A DNA stretch of 64,000 bases from Streptomyces varsoviensis (GTDB taxonomy: Bacteria > Actinomycetota > Actinomycetes > Streptomycetales > Streptomycetaceae): the NCBI RefSeq assembly GCF_000718635.1, contig NZ_JOBF01000014.1:1-64000 (forward strand), given 5' to 3'. A program made the translations under genes and the position numbers. The notes under the pieces were generated by a model. It saw only the letters and a list, made by a program, of their open reading frames with translations. It ran no database searches and was not told where the DNA came from. The stretch's first letter is position 1. The number at the start of each line of letters is the position of its first letter. Positions 48,923 to 57,902 of the stretch are shown in pieces.

Positions 48923-48953
48923 CCTGGGGGCACTTCGTGCGAAAGGACCCCAG

Positions 48954-49769
48954 GTGTGTGACCTCAGGCCCGTCTACCAACGCATCGCCGACGACCTCCG
49001 GCAGCGGATCGACGAAGGCACCCTGACCGTCGGCGACCGCATCCCCTCCCGCTCCGAGCTCAAGCGCGCGTACGACGCGAGCGACCAGACCGTGGACCGC
49101 GCGGTGCGCGTCCTCAAAGCCGCCGGGTACGCGGAAGGGCAGTTCGGGCGCGGCGTGTTCGTCAGCGACCGGGCGCCGCTGGGCGCCCTGCTGCGCTCCA
49201 CGGGGGCCGTCGACTCCCCCTTCGCCACCGTGATCCGGGGGTACGACCCGGCGCGCGAGCGCGACGCCGACACCTGCCCGTCGCTCGACCGGACCTCTCC
49301 CCAGAGCGCCTCGGACACCGCGCTGACCTGGGAGGCCACCTCCACCGAGATGGCCGCGCCGGACCGGATCGCCGCCCGGCTGGGGCTGGCTCCGGACGCC
49401 GGGGTGATCTGCACCCAGTACGAGTACCTCGCCAACCGGCGCCCCGTGCAGCTCGCCACGAGCTGGGAGCCGCTGTCGGTCACCGAGGGCACGGACGTGG
49501 CCCATCCCGAGCGCGGTCCGTACGCGCGGCGCGGGGTGCGCGGGCGGCTGGCGGCCATCGGGATCAGGGTCGTACGGGCGCAGGACCTGGTCGGTTCGCG
49601 GCCGGCCACGAGCCGGGAGGCGGAGACGCTGGGCTGCGCGGTGGGGCAGTGCGTGACCGTGGTCGAGCGCACGCACTTCGACTCCGACGACCGGGCCGTG
49701 GAGACCGCCGACATCGTGGTGCGGGCGGACCGGTGGCGGCTGGAGTACTCGATCCCGTTCGTCAGCTAG
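48954..49769 (+). CDS. GntR-family regulator, HutC subfamily (UTRA domain)
   Basis: The 271-aa protein has an N-terminal wHTH (YQRIADDLRQRIDEGTLTVG, IPSRSELKRAYDASDQTVDR) and a UTRA effector domain with IAARLGLAPDAGVICTQYEY, TSREAETLGCAVGQCVTVVE and a final WRLEYSIPF. The start is a GTG with AAAGGA upstream. It sits beside the CTAGGTAC-N15-GTACCTAG palindrome and is probably autoregulatory. Regulation of gluABCD is possible but not shown, since the gluA start is 109 bases on the other side. Confidence 0.88.
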   Translation: MCDLRPVYQRIADDLRQRIDEGTLTVGDRIPSRSELKRAYDASDQTVDRAVRVLKAAGYAEGQFGRGVFVSDRAPLGALLRSTGAVDSPFATVIRGYDPARERDADTCPSLDRTSPQSASDTALTWEATSTEMAAPDRIAARLGLAPDAGVICTQYEYLANRRPVQLATSWEPLSVTEGTDVAHPERGPYARRGVRGRLAAIGIRVVRAQDLVGSRPATSREAETLGCAVGQCVTVVERTHFDSDDRAVETADIVVRADRWRLEYSIPFVS

Positions 49770-49852
49770 CGCCCCGCCCGGCAGGCTGTGCCCCGTCGCA
49801 CCGCCGGTCACGGCACCGGTGGAGGCGGGCCGCGCGCGCTCCGGGCCGCCCG

Positions 49853-50293
49853 TCAGCTCTCCGCGATCTCCGCGTAGAGCTGGGAGAGTTCCGGCGCGCC
49901 GTCGGCCGCCCAGCCCTGGCCCGCGTCGACCACGTCGACCTCGCGGCCGTTGCCGAGCAGGACGACGGGCTGGCCGTCCGGGCGGAGGTGCCAGCCGGCG
50001 CCGGGGACCGTGCGGACGACGACCGTGCCCAGATACAGGCCGGCGTCGTTGCCGAGCCACGGCAGCAGCTCCGGGTCCTCGCGCCAGCGCGGCTGAAGTT
50101 GGTCCAGCGCCGTGAGGGACGCGGCCGAGTCGTCCAGCGTCACCCCCGCCGACTGGGCCTGGGCGCGCAGCAGTTCGCACTCCGAGAGCAGTTCGGCGAT
50201 GCCTTCCGGATCCATGTCGAGCGCCTCGGCCGGCGTCATCCCGTGCTCCGGCCCGTGCCGCTTGCGCCACTTGTCCAAGAAGGGAATGTTCAT
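49853..50293 (-). CDS. Hypothetical protein (possibly DUF6278-like)
   Basis: The 146-aa protein begins MNIPFLDKWRKRHG and has an acidic helical centre (DPEGIAELLSECELLRAQAQ) and a beta-rich C-terminal half with DPELLPWLGNDAGLYLGTVV, followed by a Trp/His segment and DGQPVVLLGNGREVDVVDAG. It resembles a small SUKH/SMI1-like or DUF6278 domain found in streptomycetes. No signal peptide or membrane segment. The chosen ATG at 50293 discards a 22-residue upstream extension. Function unknown. Confidence 0.65.
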   Translation of the reverse strand: MNIPFLDKWRKRHGPEHGMTPAEALDMDPEGIAELLSECELLRAQAQSAGVTLDDSAASLTALDQLQPRWREDPELLPWLGNDAGLYLGTVVVRTVPGAGWHLRPDGQPVVLLGNGREVDVVDAGQGWAADGAPELSQLYAEIAES

Positions 50294-50529
50294 ACCGCAC
50301 AGGTTCCCATCCGCGCGGACGACCTCACCACAGGCGCGCGGCACACCCTCTTGGCCCATTGGGCCTCCTTGACGCCACCCGAACGCCTCCTTAGCTTCAT
50401 CCCGCCGGAGCAGGGTCCCCCACTGGGGCCACTGGAGCGCCCCGGCTTCACCACCGGCTCAGGACCGGCGCCCGACGGGCCGAACCGTACGGGCCCGAGC
50501 GCGCCGACGGGACACGGGAGGCAGCACAC

Positions 50530-52356
50530 ATGCTCGTACACACGTTCCTTGGAGCGCGCGGCGGGAACGGCCGGCACAGACCCGCGGCCGCGGCCGGGCT
50601 CGTCGCGACGGGCGCCGCCCTGGCCCTGGCCGTCACGGCCGCGCCCGCCCTCGCCGTCCAGCGCCCCGCCGAGCCGCTCCCCTTGGAGCGGCTCTTCGAC
50701 AATACGGCCGTCAGCGACGACGCCCGGCCCGGCGCGGCCGACTTCGACGGCGCCGGCAACTCGCTCTCCGCCCAGGACCTGGCCGCCGCGGGCTGGACGC
50801 CGGGGCGCGCCCTCGGCTTCGACGGGGCCCGGCTGCGGCTGCCGCGGGCCGCCCCCGGCGCGCCGGACAATGTGCGCGCCGACGGGCAGCGCGTGCGGCT
50901 GGCCGGGCGCGGCGACGCCGTCTCCTTCCTCGTCGCCGGTACGGGCGGCACGGCGGGCGGCGACGGGACGGTGCGCTACCGGGACGGCTCACGGGGCGCG
51001 TACACGCTGACCGCCCCGGACTGGCGGACCGGCCCGCTCGCGACGAAGGCGGTCGCGCTGCCGCACCTCAACTCGCCCGCCGGGCAGCGCGCCGAGAAGA
51101 CCCGGCTGTTCGTGGTGACGGTGCCGGTGGCGCGCGGCCGGGAGATCGACTCCGTGGTGCTGCCGCGGACCGGCGCGGCGGCGGCCCTGCACGTGTTCGC
51201 GGTGGCGGTACGGGCCGAGCCCCGCGGCTGGACGGGGAGCTGGGCGGCGGCCTCGTCCGGGTACACCGCGGTCGGGCCGTGGCGGGACCGGACGCTGCGG
51301 CTCGTCGTGCACACCAGCGCGGGCGGCCCGCGGGCCCGTATCCGGCTGGCCAACACCTTCGCGGGGCGGCCGCTGGCGATCGGGCACGCGAGCGTGGCGC
51401 TCCAGGCGAGCGGCGCGACGGCGGCCGGGCGGCCCGTTCCGCTGCGGTTCGGCGGCCGGCCGGGAGCCACCGTCCCGGCGGGCGCCGAGCAGTTCAGCGA
51501 CCCGGTGGGATTCCGGGTGCCCGCCGGGGCGAATCTGCTGGTGAGCGTCCACCTGCCGGGCACGGTCGACGCGCTCCCGGTGCACGGCCTGGCGCTCCAG
51601 CGCTCGTATCTGAGCGCCGACGACAGCGGGGACCGTACGGGCGAGCGCGCCGGCGGCTCGTACGGGCAGTCGCTCACCACGTGGCCGCTGCTGACCGGGG
51701 TGGACGTCGGGGGCGGGCCGGGCTCGGTGGTGGCGCTCGGCGACTCGATCACCGACGGGGCCAACTCGACGCCCGACGCCAACCGGCGCTGGCCCGACCT
51801 GCTGTGGCGGCGGCTCGCGGCGCAGCACGCGGTGCCCAGGCTCGGCGTGCTCAACGAGGCCATCTCGGGGAACCGCGTGGTGACCGACCGCTATCCGGGC
51901 GACGGCGTGTCCACGATCACCAGCGGGGTGAGCGCGCAGCACCGCCTCGACCGCGATGTGCTGGCCCAGACCTCGGCCCGTACGGTCCTCGTCTTCGAGG
52001 GCGTCAACGACGTGCGCGCGGGCACCTCGGCCGACGAGGTCGTCACGGGGCTGCGGGCCGTCACGGCGCGGGCGCACGCGCGGGGGCTGCGCGTGGTGAT
52101 GGCCACCATCGCGCCGTGCGCGGGCGAGAGGTACTGCCCGCCCTCGGCGAACACGCAGCGCGAGAAGGTCAACGCCTTCATCCGCTCGGGCGCGGGCCGC
52201 TTCGACGCCGTGCTGGACTTCGACGCCGTACTGCGCGACCCGGCCCGGCCCGAGCGCATCCTGCCCGCCTACGACAGCGGCGACCATCTGCACCCCAACG
52301 ACGCGGGGATGCGGGCCTTCGCCGACGCGATCGAACTGCGGGACCTGGTGGGCTGA
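50530..52356 (+). CDS. Secreted SGNH/GDSL hydrolase
   Basis: The 608-aa protein has a signal peptide (1-42, ending APALA), an N-terminal beta-rich accessory region (about 55-235) and a C-terminal SGNH hydrolase with block I VVALGDSITDG (Ser406), block III FEGVNDVRAGT, and block V DHLHPND (Asp585, His588). Such enzymes are extracellular esterases or lipases acting on lipids, rhamnogalacturonan or acetylated polysaccharides. ATG at 50530 gives a good signal peptide. It is divergent from the hypothetical gene and probably monocistronic. Confidence 0.88.
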   Translation: MLVHTFLGARGGNGRHRPAAAAGLVATGAALALAVTAAPALAVQRPAEPLPLERLFDNTAVSDDARPGAADFDGAGNSLSAQDLAAAGWTPGRALGFDGARLRLPRAAPGAPDNVRADGQRVRLAGRGDAVSFLVAGTGGTAGGDGTVRYRDGSRGAYTLTAPDWRTGPLATKAVALPHLNSPAGQRAEKTRLFVVTVPVARGREIDSVVLPRTGAAAALHVFAVAVRAEPRGWTGSWAAASSGYTAVGPWRDRTLRLVVHTSAGGPRARIRLANTFAGRPLAIGHASVALQASGATAAGRPVPLRFGGRPGATVPAGAEQFSDPVGFRVPAGANLLVSVHLPGTVDALPVHGLALQRSYLSADDSGDRTGERAGGSYGQSLTTWPLLTGVDVGGGPGSVVALGDSITDGANSTPDANRRWPDLLWRRLAAQHAVPRLGVLNEAISGNRVVTDRYPGDGVSTITSGVSAQHRLDRDVLAQTSARTVLVFEGVNDVRAGTSADEVVTGLRAVTARAHARGLRVVMATIAPCAGERYCPPSANTQREKVNAFIRSGAGRFDAVLDFDAVLRDPARPERILPAYDSGDHLHPNDAGMRAFADAIELRDLVG

Positions 52357-52418
52357 GCGGGCCGGGCGGGCGCGGTGAACGGCCGGGTGGTGTACGGCCG
52401 GGCAGGCTCGGCGCAGTC

Positions 52419-53198
52419 CTATACGTCGAGGTCGACGACGACGGGGGCGTGGTCCGAGGCGCCCTTGCCCTTGCGCTCCTCCCGGTCGACGTAGGAGTCG
52501 GAGACGGCCTTGGCGAAGCCGCCGTTGCCGTAGACGAGGTCGATGCGCATGCCCTTGTTCTTCGGGAAGCCGAGGCCGCGGTAGTCCCAGTAGGTGTACG
52601 GGCGGTCGTACTTGAGCGGGCGGGGCACCACGTCGGACAGGCCGGTGTCGCGGAGGGCGGCGAGCGCCGAGCGCTCCTTGGGGGTGACGTGCGTCGCGCC
52701 CTCGAAGAGGGCCGGGTCCCAGACGTCGTCGTCGGTGGGCGCCACGTTGAAGTCGCCGAGGACGGCGAAGGGCCGCTGCCCCGCCGCGTCGTCCGCGACC
52801 GCCGTCTTCAGCGCGTCGAGCCAGCGGAGCTTGTACGCGTAGTGGGCGTGGTCGACCTCGCGGCCGTTGGGCACGTAGACCGACCAGACGCGGGCGGGGC
52901 CGCAGGTGGCCGCGACGGCGCGGGGCTCCCGCACGCCGTCGTACTCCGGGCCGCCGGGCAGTCCGACGACCACGTCGTCGAGGCCGACCTTGGAGAGCAG
53001 GGCCACGCCGTTCCATCTGCCGGTCGCGTTGACGGCGGCCTCGTAGCCGATCTCGCGCAGCGCGTCGAAGGGGAACTGCTCCTCGGTGCACTTGGTCTCC
53101 TGGACGCACAGCACATCCGTGCCGCTGCTCTCCAGCCAGGCCAGCAGCCGGGGCAACCGGGCGGTGATCGAGTTGACGTTCCATGTGGCGATGCGCAT
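52419..53198 (-). CDS. xth: Exodeoxyribonuclease III
   Basis: The 259-aa EEP-family nuclease has MRIATWNVNSITARLPRLL (Asn8), VLCVQETKCTEEQFP (catalytic Glu), VYVPNG, VLGDFNVAPTDDDVWDP, MRIDLVYGN and the final GASDHAPVVVDLDV with the Asp-His pair. It removes 3' nucleotides and cuts at abasic sites in DNA repair, with Mg2+ in the cytosol. The assignment is secure. It is transcribed alone; short ACGGCCGGG repeats in the preceding gap at 52379-52405 have no obvious role. Confidence 0.93.
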   Translation of the reverse strand: MRIATWNVNSITARLPRLLAWLESSGTDVLCVQETKCTEEQFPFDALREIGYEAAVNATGRWNGVALLSKVGLDDVVVGLPGGPEYDGVREPRAVAATCGPARVWSVYVPNGREVDHAHYAYKLRWLDALKTAVADDAAGQRPFAVLGDFNVAPTDDDVWDPALFEGATHVTPKERSALAALRDTGLSDVVPRPLKYDRPYTYWDYRGLGFPKNKGMRIDLVYGNGGFAKAVSDSYVDREERKGKGASDHAPVVVDLDV

Positions 53199-53290
53199 GT
53201 CCGTAAACCTACCGCCCGGGTCCGACAGTCACCGTCCGGCGGTGCCGGTCCCGGTCTCCGCCCAGGTCGCAGCCGGGGCCCTGCCGCTCA

Positions 53291-53390
53291 GAGCCTGTGT
53301 CATATCCCTGGTCGGATCAGCGCACGGCGTCTGGTGCGTGCGATCGCAAGGCGCCGGAAGGTCCTCGTAGCGGAGCTACTAGGGCACGGG
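53291..53390. mobile_element. IS-end-like remnant abutting the truncated metallo-hydrolase gene
   Basis: The stretch from GAGCCTGTGTCATATCCC (53291) to the hairpin CCTCGTAGC-GGA-GCTACTAGG (53363-53383) looks like the terminal region of a Streptomyces insertion sequence. It supplies the last codons and the TAG stop of the neighbouring MBL gene, which is shorter than its family. No transposase is present. The assignment rests on pattern memory and the truncated neighbour. Confidence 0.4.
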
Positions 53391-53942
53391 CCGGGCGAGC
53401 CCGGTGAGCAGCGCGTCGTGGACGTCGAGGGCGCGCCGGGGCCCGATCTCGCGGACGTAGTCGATGATCTCGCCGACCTTGTTCCAGGGGGCCATCACCG
53501 GGACCAGCAGGGTGTCGACGGGCCGCCCGGGGAGGGTCAGCGCGTCGCCGGGGTGGAAGACGGAGCCGTCCACCAGATAGCCGACGTTGGTGATGCGCGG
53601 GATGTCGGGGTGGATGACGGCGTGCATCTGCCCGTGCACCTGGACGTCGAAGCCGGCGGCGGTGAAGGCGTCGCCCTCGCCGACGGTGTGGACGCGGCCG
53701 GGGAAGGCCGCGGAGATCTGCTCGGCGACGCTGCGCAGCGTCCAGATCTCGGCGGCCGGATTGGCGTCCAGGGCGGCCCGGAGCCGGCCCTCGTCGAAGT
53801 GGTCCGGGTGTTCGTGGGTGATCAGCACGGCGTCCGCGCCGACGGCGGCGTCCTGCTCGCTGAAGCCGCCGGGGTCGATGACGAGGGTCCGGCCGTCCTT
53901 CTCCAGCCGGACGCAGGCATGGCTGTGCTTCGTGAGGTTCAT
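53379..53942 (-). CDS. MBL-fold metallo-hydrolase, C-terminally truncated
   Basis: The 187-aa UlaG-like metallo-beta-lactamase fold protein starts MNLTKHSHACVRLEKDGRTL. The metal motif is ITHEHPDHFDEGRL, with a further His in VHGQMHAVIHPDIPR and FHPGDALTLPG, and VHDALLTGLARP at the end. Relatives I know continue for about 20-25 residues after LARP, ending in an APG-type tail. Here the frame ends VP-stop inside IS-like sequence. All metal ligands are kept, so activity may persist. RBS GGAGG precedes ATG 53942. It follows pcaL by 12 bases. Confidence 0.8.
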   Translation of the reverse strand: MNLTKHSHACVRLEKDGRTLVIDPGGFSEQDAAVGADAVLITHEHPDHFDEGRLRAALDANPAAEIWTLRSVAEQISAAFPGRVHTVGEGDAFTAAGFDVQVHGQMHAVIHPDIPRITNVGYLVDGSVFHPGDALTLPGRPVDTLLVPVMAPWNKVGEIIDYVREIGPRRALDVHDALLTGLARPVP

Positions 53943-53954
53943 GCCTCCATCCTG

Positions 53955-55277
53955 CTACGCGTGCGGGCTGGTCTCCTCCCGGATCACGCGCTGCGCCACG
54001 GCGAACGCGGAGTTCGCGGTCGGCACCCCGCAGTAGACGGCGGTCTGCAGCAGCACTTCCTTGATCTCCTCGGGGGTGAGCCCGTTGCGGAGCGCGGCGC
54101 GGGTGTGGAAGGCCAGTTCGTCGAAGTGGCCGCGGGCGGTCAGCGCCGTGAGGGTGATCACGCTGCGGGTGTGCCGGTCGAGTCCGGGGCGGTTCCAGAC
54201 CTCGCCCCAGGCGTAGCGGGTGATGAAGTCCTGGAAGTCGCCGGTGAAGGCGTCCTTGGCCGCCTCGGCGCGGTCCACGTGGGCGTCGCCGAGCACCTCG
54301 CGCCGTACCTTCATGCCCGCTTCGTACGCGGCCGCGGCGGTGCCGCCGGTCGCGACGGGCTGCTCGGCGGAGGCGGCGATGGCGGCGACCGGGCCGGTGA
54401 CCACGGTGGGCGCCGTCGTGGGCGGCGGCGGGGGCGTGAGCTGCGGCTTGGGCACGGGCGGGGTGATCGCGTGCGGGCCGGTCTGCTCGTAGCCGCTCTG
54501 CCAGGAGGTGGTGAAGTGGCGGACCAGCAGGTCGGTGACGGCGGCGGGCTGCTCGACGGGGGCCAGGTGCGAGGTGCCGGGGACCAGGGCGAGCCGGGCG
54601 TCGGGTATCCCGGCGACCAGGACGCGGGCGTCGGCGGGCGGGCTGACCTGGTCCTCGGCGCCGACGAGCACCAGGGTCGGCACGCCGACGCGGCCGAGCT
54701 CCGCGCGGATGTCGAAGGCGGCCAGGGCCTCGCAGGCGGCGATGTAGCAGCCGGGGTCGGTGGTACGGACCATCTGTACGGCCCACTCCACGATGGCGGG
54801 CTGGGCGGCGGCGAAGCCGGGGGTGAACCAGCGCTCCGGCGAGGAGCGGGCGATCGGGTCGAGCCCGTTCGTACGGACGACGACGCCGCGCTGCCGCCAG
54901 GAGTCGGCGGTCCCGAACCGGGCGGAGGACGCGACGAGGGCCAGCGAGGCGAGCCGGTGCGGGTGGCGCAGGGCGAGGTCGGCGCCGATCGCCCCGCCGA
55001 TCGAGCAGCCGACGTAGCCGAATCTGTCGATGCCGAGCTGGTCGAGGGTGACCAGCAGCCGGTCGGTGAGGTCGCCGATGGCGGTGGCGGGGTGCGCGGG
55101 CGCGCCGCCGTGGCCGGGCAGGTCGAAGCGGAGGACGCGCCAGTGGCGGGTCAGCTCCGGGATCTGCCGATCCCACATGTGCCACGTCGTCCCGAGGGAG
55201 GGGCCCATGACCAGGACCGGGGCCTGCTCCGGCCCGTCACACCGGTATTGCAGGGCTTCAGTCGTCGTCTCGCTCAC
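53955..55277 (-). CDS. pcaL: 3-oxoadipate enol-lactonase/4-carboxymuconolactone decarboxylase fusion
   Basis: The 440-aa fusion has an alpha/beta hydrolase (1-255; VMGPSLGTTWHMW, GYVGCSIGGAIGADLALRHP with nucleophile Ser, late PGTSHLAPVEQP) and a C-terminal CMD domain (about 315-430; RYAWGEVWNRPGLDRHTR, EIKEVLLQTAVYCGVPTAN), joined by a Pro/Ala-rich linker. PcaL performs two consecutive steps of the protocatechuate branch of the beta-ketoadipate pathway. Linker and domains are intact. GTG 55277 (MSETTTEALQ) is chosen; ATG 55301 is an alternative. No other pca gene is next to it. Confidence 0.85.
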   Translation of the reverse strand: MSETTTEALQYRCDGPEQAPVLVMGPSLGTTWHMWDRQIPELTRHWRVLRFDLPGHGGAPAHPATAIGDLTDRLLVTLDQLGIDRFGYVGCSIGGAIGADLALRHPHRLASLALVASSARFGTADSWRQRGVVVRTNGLDPIARSSPERWFTPGFAAAQPAIVEWAVQMVRTTDPGCYIAACEALAAFDIRAELGRVGVPTLVLVGAEDQVSPPADARVLVAGIPDARLALVPGTSHLAPVEQPAAVTDLLVRHFTTSWQSGYEQTGPHAITPPVPKPQLTPPPPPTTAPTVVTGPVAAIAASAEQPVATGGTAAAAYEAGMKVRREVLGDAHVDRAEAAKDAFTGDFQDFITRYAWGEVWNRPGLDRHTRSVITLTALTARGHFDELAFHTRAALRNGLTPEEIKEVLLQTAVYCGVPTANSAFAVAQRVIREETSPHA

Positions 55278-55529
55278 GCTCCGCACGCTCTCATCTCTCA
55301 TCAATCTGTCACAACAGCCGGGCCGGATCGCCCGCCGCACCGCCTCCGGGTGCGACGCCGCCCGGGCCGGACGCGCAGGTCATTCCGTATGCACGGTGGG
55401 ACGGCAGCCGCGGACTGTCCGGTTCCGGTGCGGACCGCCGACCGGTCGCCCCGACAGGAGTGGTCATGGTAGCCGTGCCCTCCGCGGCCGCCCGGAGGCG
55501 CGTGCGTACGGGCCCCGGCGGAGCGGCCG

Positions 55530-56507
55530 TCACCGTCGCGGAGCGCGCAGCGTGCCGGTCGCGGTCCGCCGCCCGTAACGGTCGCGGACCGCGGTGACGG
55601 TCTCCGCCTCCTCGCCCGGGACCGCGCTGACGACCATGCCCTGGTCGTCGAAGAGCGGGGCGGTCAGCCGGTAGTCGAACGAGGCCCGGCCGGCGAGGCC
55701 GCCGGCGCGCGCCTTCTCGGCCATGGCGAGGGCCTGGAGCGGGCCGTGCGTGAGCAGGCCCGGATACCCCTCGACGTCCCGGCAGTAGTCGTGGTCGTAG
55801 TGGATGCGGTGCGCGTTGCGGGTCAGCGCCGAGAACAGGAACAGCAGGACGGGCGAGACCTCGATGTCCCATTCGTCCGGCCCGGCCGGCACGGGCGCGC
55901 CGGGCTCCGCTGCCGCGCCGGGCTCCGCTGCTCCAGCGGGCTCCCCTGCCGCGCCGGGCTCCGCGGCCGTAGCGGGCTGCGTGCGTTCGGCCGGTGCCGG
56001 CCGGTACACGATGTCCTGCTCCTCGTCGACGACCACCTCGCCGCGCTGTTCGATCCGGTGCCCGACCACCACGAACCGCAGCGGCCCGGAGCGGCCCCGC
56101 TTCTCCTGCACCGAGCGCACTTCCGTACGGCGGACCGCCTCCTCGCCGCAGCGCAGCGCGCCCCGCAGATGGACGCGCCCGCCGGCCCACATGCGCCGGT
56201 ACCCGGGCCCGGGGTGCGCGGGTACCGCCCCACGGGCCCGGTGCCCGTCGGGAGCGAGGTCGGCCAGGGCCGGGCGGTCCAGCAGATACAGCCAGTGCCA
56301 CAGCAGCGGCAGCCCCTCCCCCGCCTCCAGGTCGGGCACCTCGACGCCGAGCAGCGCGCCCAGTTCCCGCGCGGGGCCGGGCAGGATGACCTCCCGGTGC
56401 TCTTGGCTCGTACGGCGCTCTTCGCCCACATGCGAACCGGACTCGTCGCCCGGCGCGGGGGCGGATTCGCCCTCCCCCTCGGCCATGTCCGGGAACGGAT
56501 GCGACAC
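55530..56507 (-). CDS. MaoC/FAS1-like hotdog hydratase (mesaconyl-C4-CoA hydratase-like)
   Basis: The 325-aa double-hotdog protein has an N-terminal half with PGPARELGALLGVE, PLLWHWLYLLDRP and RMWAGGRVHLRGALR, and a C-terminal MaoC half with SALTRNAHRIHYDHDYCRD, YPGLLTHGPLQALAMAE and a final RYGRRTATGTLRAPR. It matches 3-methylfumaryl/mesaconyl-CoA hydratase-type enzymes. GTG at 56507 is supported by AAAGGAG. An AEPGA repeat insert lies in the middle. It is second in an operon with the acyl-CoA dehydrogenase, suggesting a pathway through an unsaturated acyl-CoA. Confidence 0.8.
   Translation of the reverse strand: MSHPFPDMAEGEGESAPAPGDESGSHVGEERRTSQEHREVILPGPARELGALLGVEVPDLEAGEGLPLLWHWLYLLDRPALADLAPDGHRARGAVPAHPGPGYRRMWAGGRVHLRGALRCGEEAVRRTEVRSVQEKRGRSGPLRFVVVGHRIEQRGEVVVDEEQDIVYRPAPAERTQPATAAEPGAAGEPAGAAEPGAAAEPGAPVPAGPDEWDIEVSPVLLFLFSALTRNAHRIHYDHDYCRDVEGYPGLLTHGPLQALAMAEKARAGGLAGRASFDYRLTAPLFDDQGMVVSAVPGEEAETVTAVRDRYGRRTATGTLRAPRR
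55896..55979 (-). repeat. EPGAA-type repeat in the hydratase gene
   Basis: Imperfect 15-18-bp units built on GCCGGGCTCCGCTGC encode an Ala/Glu/Pro/Gly linker between the two hotdog halves. The linker is probably flexible and its length variable. Confidence 0.65.
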
Positions 56508-56537
56508 GACAGCTCCTTTCGACTTTTTCCGCACATG

Positions 56538-56607
56538 CGGTGACGCCCCCTCGGACGCGGGGCGCTCCGCCGACCACGGTGACGCCCCCCTCAGACGCGG
56601 TGGCGCT
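56538..56607. repeat. 39-bp-spaced duplication of the acyl-CoA dehydrogenase 3' end
   Basis: CGGTGACGCCCCC followed by TCGGACGCGGGGCGCT (56538-56566) repeats, with three small differences, at 56577-56607, where the copy covers the stop codon of the acyl-CoA dehydrogenase gene. Confidence 0.65.
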
Positions 56608-57742
56608 GGATCAGTTGGCGGGCGATGACGTTGCGCTGGATCTCGTTGGTGCCCTCCCCGACGATCATGAGCGGGGCGTCCCGGAAGTAGCGCTCGACGT
56701 CGAACTCCGTCGAGTAGCCGTAACCCCCGTGGATGCGGACGGCGTTGAGGGCGACCTCCATCGCCGTCTCCGAGGCGAACAGCTTGGCCATCCCGGCCTC
56801 CATGTCGGCCCGTTCGCCGGAGTCGTAGCGGCGCGCGGCGTAGCGTACGAGCTGCCGGGCGGCCTCCAGCTTGGTGGCCATGTCCGCCAGGTAGTTGCCG
56901 ATCGACTGGTGCTGCCAGATCGGCTGTCCGAAGCTCTCGCGCTCCTGGGCGTAGCGCAGCGCGTCCTCCAGCGCCGCCCGGCCGACGCCGAGCGCGCGGC
57001 ACGCGACCTGGATGCGGCCGATCTCCAGGCCGCGCATCATCTGCGCGAACCCGCGGCCCTCCCGCCCGCCGAGCAGCGCGCCCGCCGGGACCCGGAGGCC
57101 GTCGAAGGACAGCTCGCAGCTCTCGACGCCCTTGTAGCCGAGTTTCGGCAGGTCGCGGGAGATGTGCAGGCCGGGGCCCGGCTCGACCAGCAGGATGCTC
57201 ATCCCCCGGTGGGCCGGGGCCGCGGCGGGGTCCGTCTTGCACAGCAGGGCGATGAGCCGGGAGCGGCGGGCGTTGGTGATCCAGGTCTTCGAGCCGTCCA
57301 CGACGTACTGCTCGCCGTCGCGGCGGGCGACCGTGCGGATGGCCTGGAGGTCCGAGCCGCCGCCGGGCTCGGTCAGCGCCATGGCCGCCCGTATCTCGCC
57401 GGTCGCCATCCGGGGCAGGTAGGCGTCCCGCTGCTCCGGGGTGCCGAACTCGGTGAGCAGCTTGGCGACGACGGTGTGGCCGCCCATGGCACCGGCCAGG
57501 CTCATCCAGCCGCGGGCCAGCTCCTCGGTCACGGCGGCGTAGCACTGCGCCGAGACCGCCGTCTCCCCCCAGGGCTCGGGGATCGCGAGGCCGAAGACGC
57601 CCATCGCCTTCATCTGCTCGATGAGCCGCTCGGGGTAGGTGTTGGTGTGGTCGAGTTCCCGCGCGACCGGCCGCACCTCACGGTCGACGAACTCGCCCAC
57701 CAGCGAGACGATCGCGCTCTCCTCTTCGGTGAGCCCGTCCAT
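56591..57742 (-). CDS. Acyl-CoA dehydrogenase
   Basis: The 383-aa flavoenzyme has the ACAD layout: an N-terminal helical domain, ALTEPGGGSDLQAIRTVARR (about 140-160), SKTWITNARRS, GRIQVACRALGVGRAALEDA, QSIGNYLADMATKLEAAR, IHGGYGYSTEFDVER and MIVGEGTNEIQRNVIARQ with catalytic Glu363. It oxidises an acyl-CoA to the 2-enoyl-CoA, passing electrons to ETF. Chain specificity cannot be read. It is first in an operon with the MaoC-like hydratase, 83 bases apart, with a duplicated 3' end between them. Confidence 0.9.
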   Translation of the reverse strand: MDGLTEEESAIVSLVGEFVDREVRPVARELDHTNTYPERLIEQMKAMGVFGLAIPEPWGETAVSAQCYAAVTEELARGWMSLAGAMGGHTVVAKLLTEFGTPEQRDAYLPRMATGEIRAAMALTEPGGGSDLQAIRTVARRDGEQYVVDGSKTWITNARRSRLIALLCKTDPAAAPAHRGMSILLVEPGPGLHISRDLPKLGYKGVESCELSFDGLRVPAGALLGGREGRGFAQMMRGLEIGRIQVACRALGVGRAALEDALRYAQERESFGQPIWQHQSIGNYLADMATKLEAARQLVRYAARRYDSGERADMEAGMAKLFASETAMEVALNAVRIHGGYGYSTEFDVERYFRDAPLMIVGEGTNEIQRNVIARQLIQRHRV

Positions 57743-57902
57743 GGTGTTCTCCGCTCCGCGGGCGTCTCCCCGCCGTCTCGGAAGGCTCCGGTCCCGTCAT
57801 CATCATGGATCATGTTCCGCCGACGGGAGGAGAAACCTTTCGTCAAGGAGGCGGGGGCACGGCGGCGGGGGGCGTACGGCACTCGCGCCGGCCCCCACCG
57901 GT

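Noticed and set aside
51279..55472. A 1397-aa plus-strand open frame
   Set aside because: It runs antisense or out of frame through the SGNH, xth, MBL and pcaL genes, is dominated by Gly/Arg/Ala/Val/Asp composition and has no RBS or domain; it is a GC-skew shadow.
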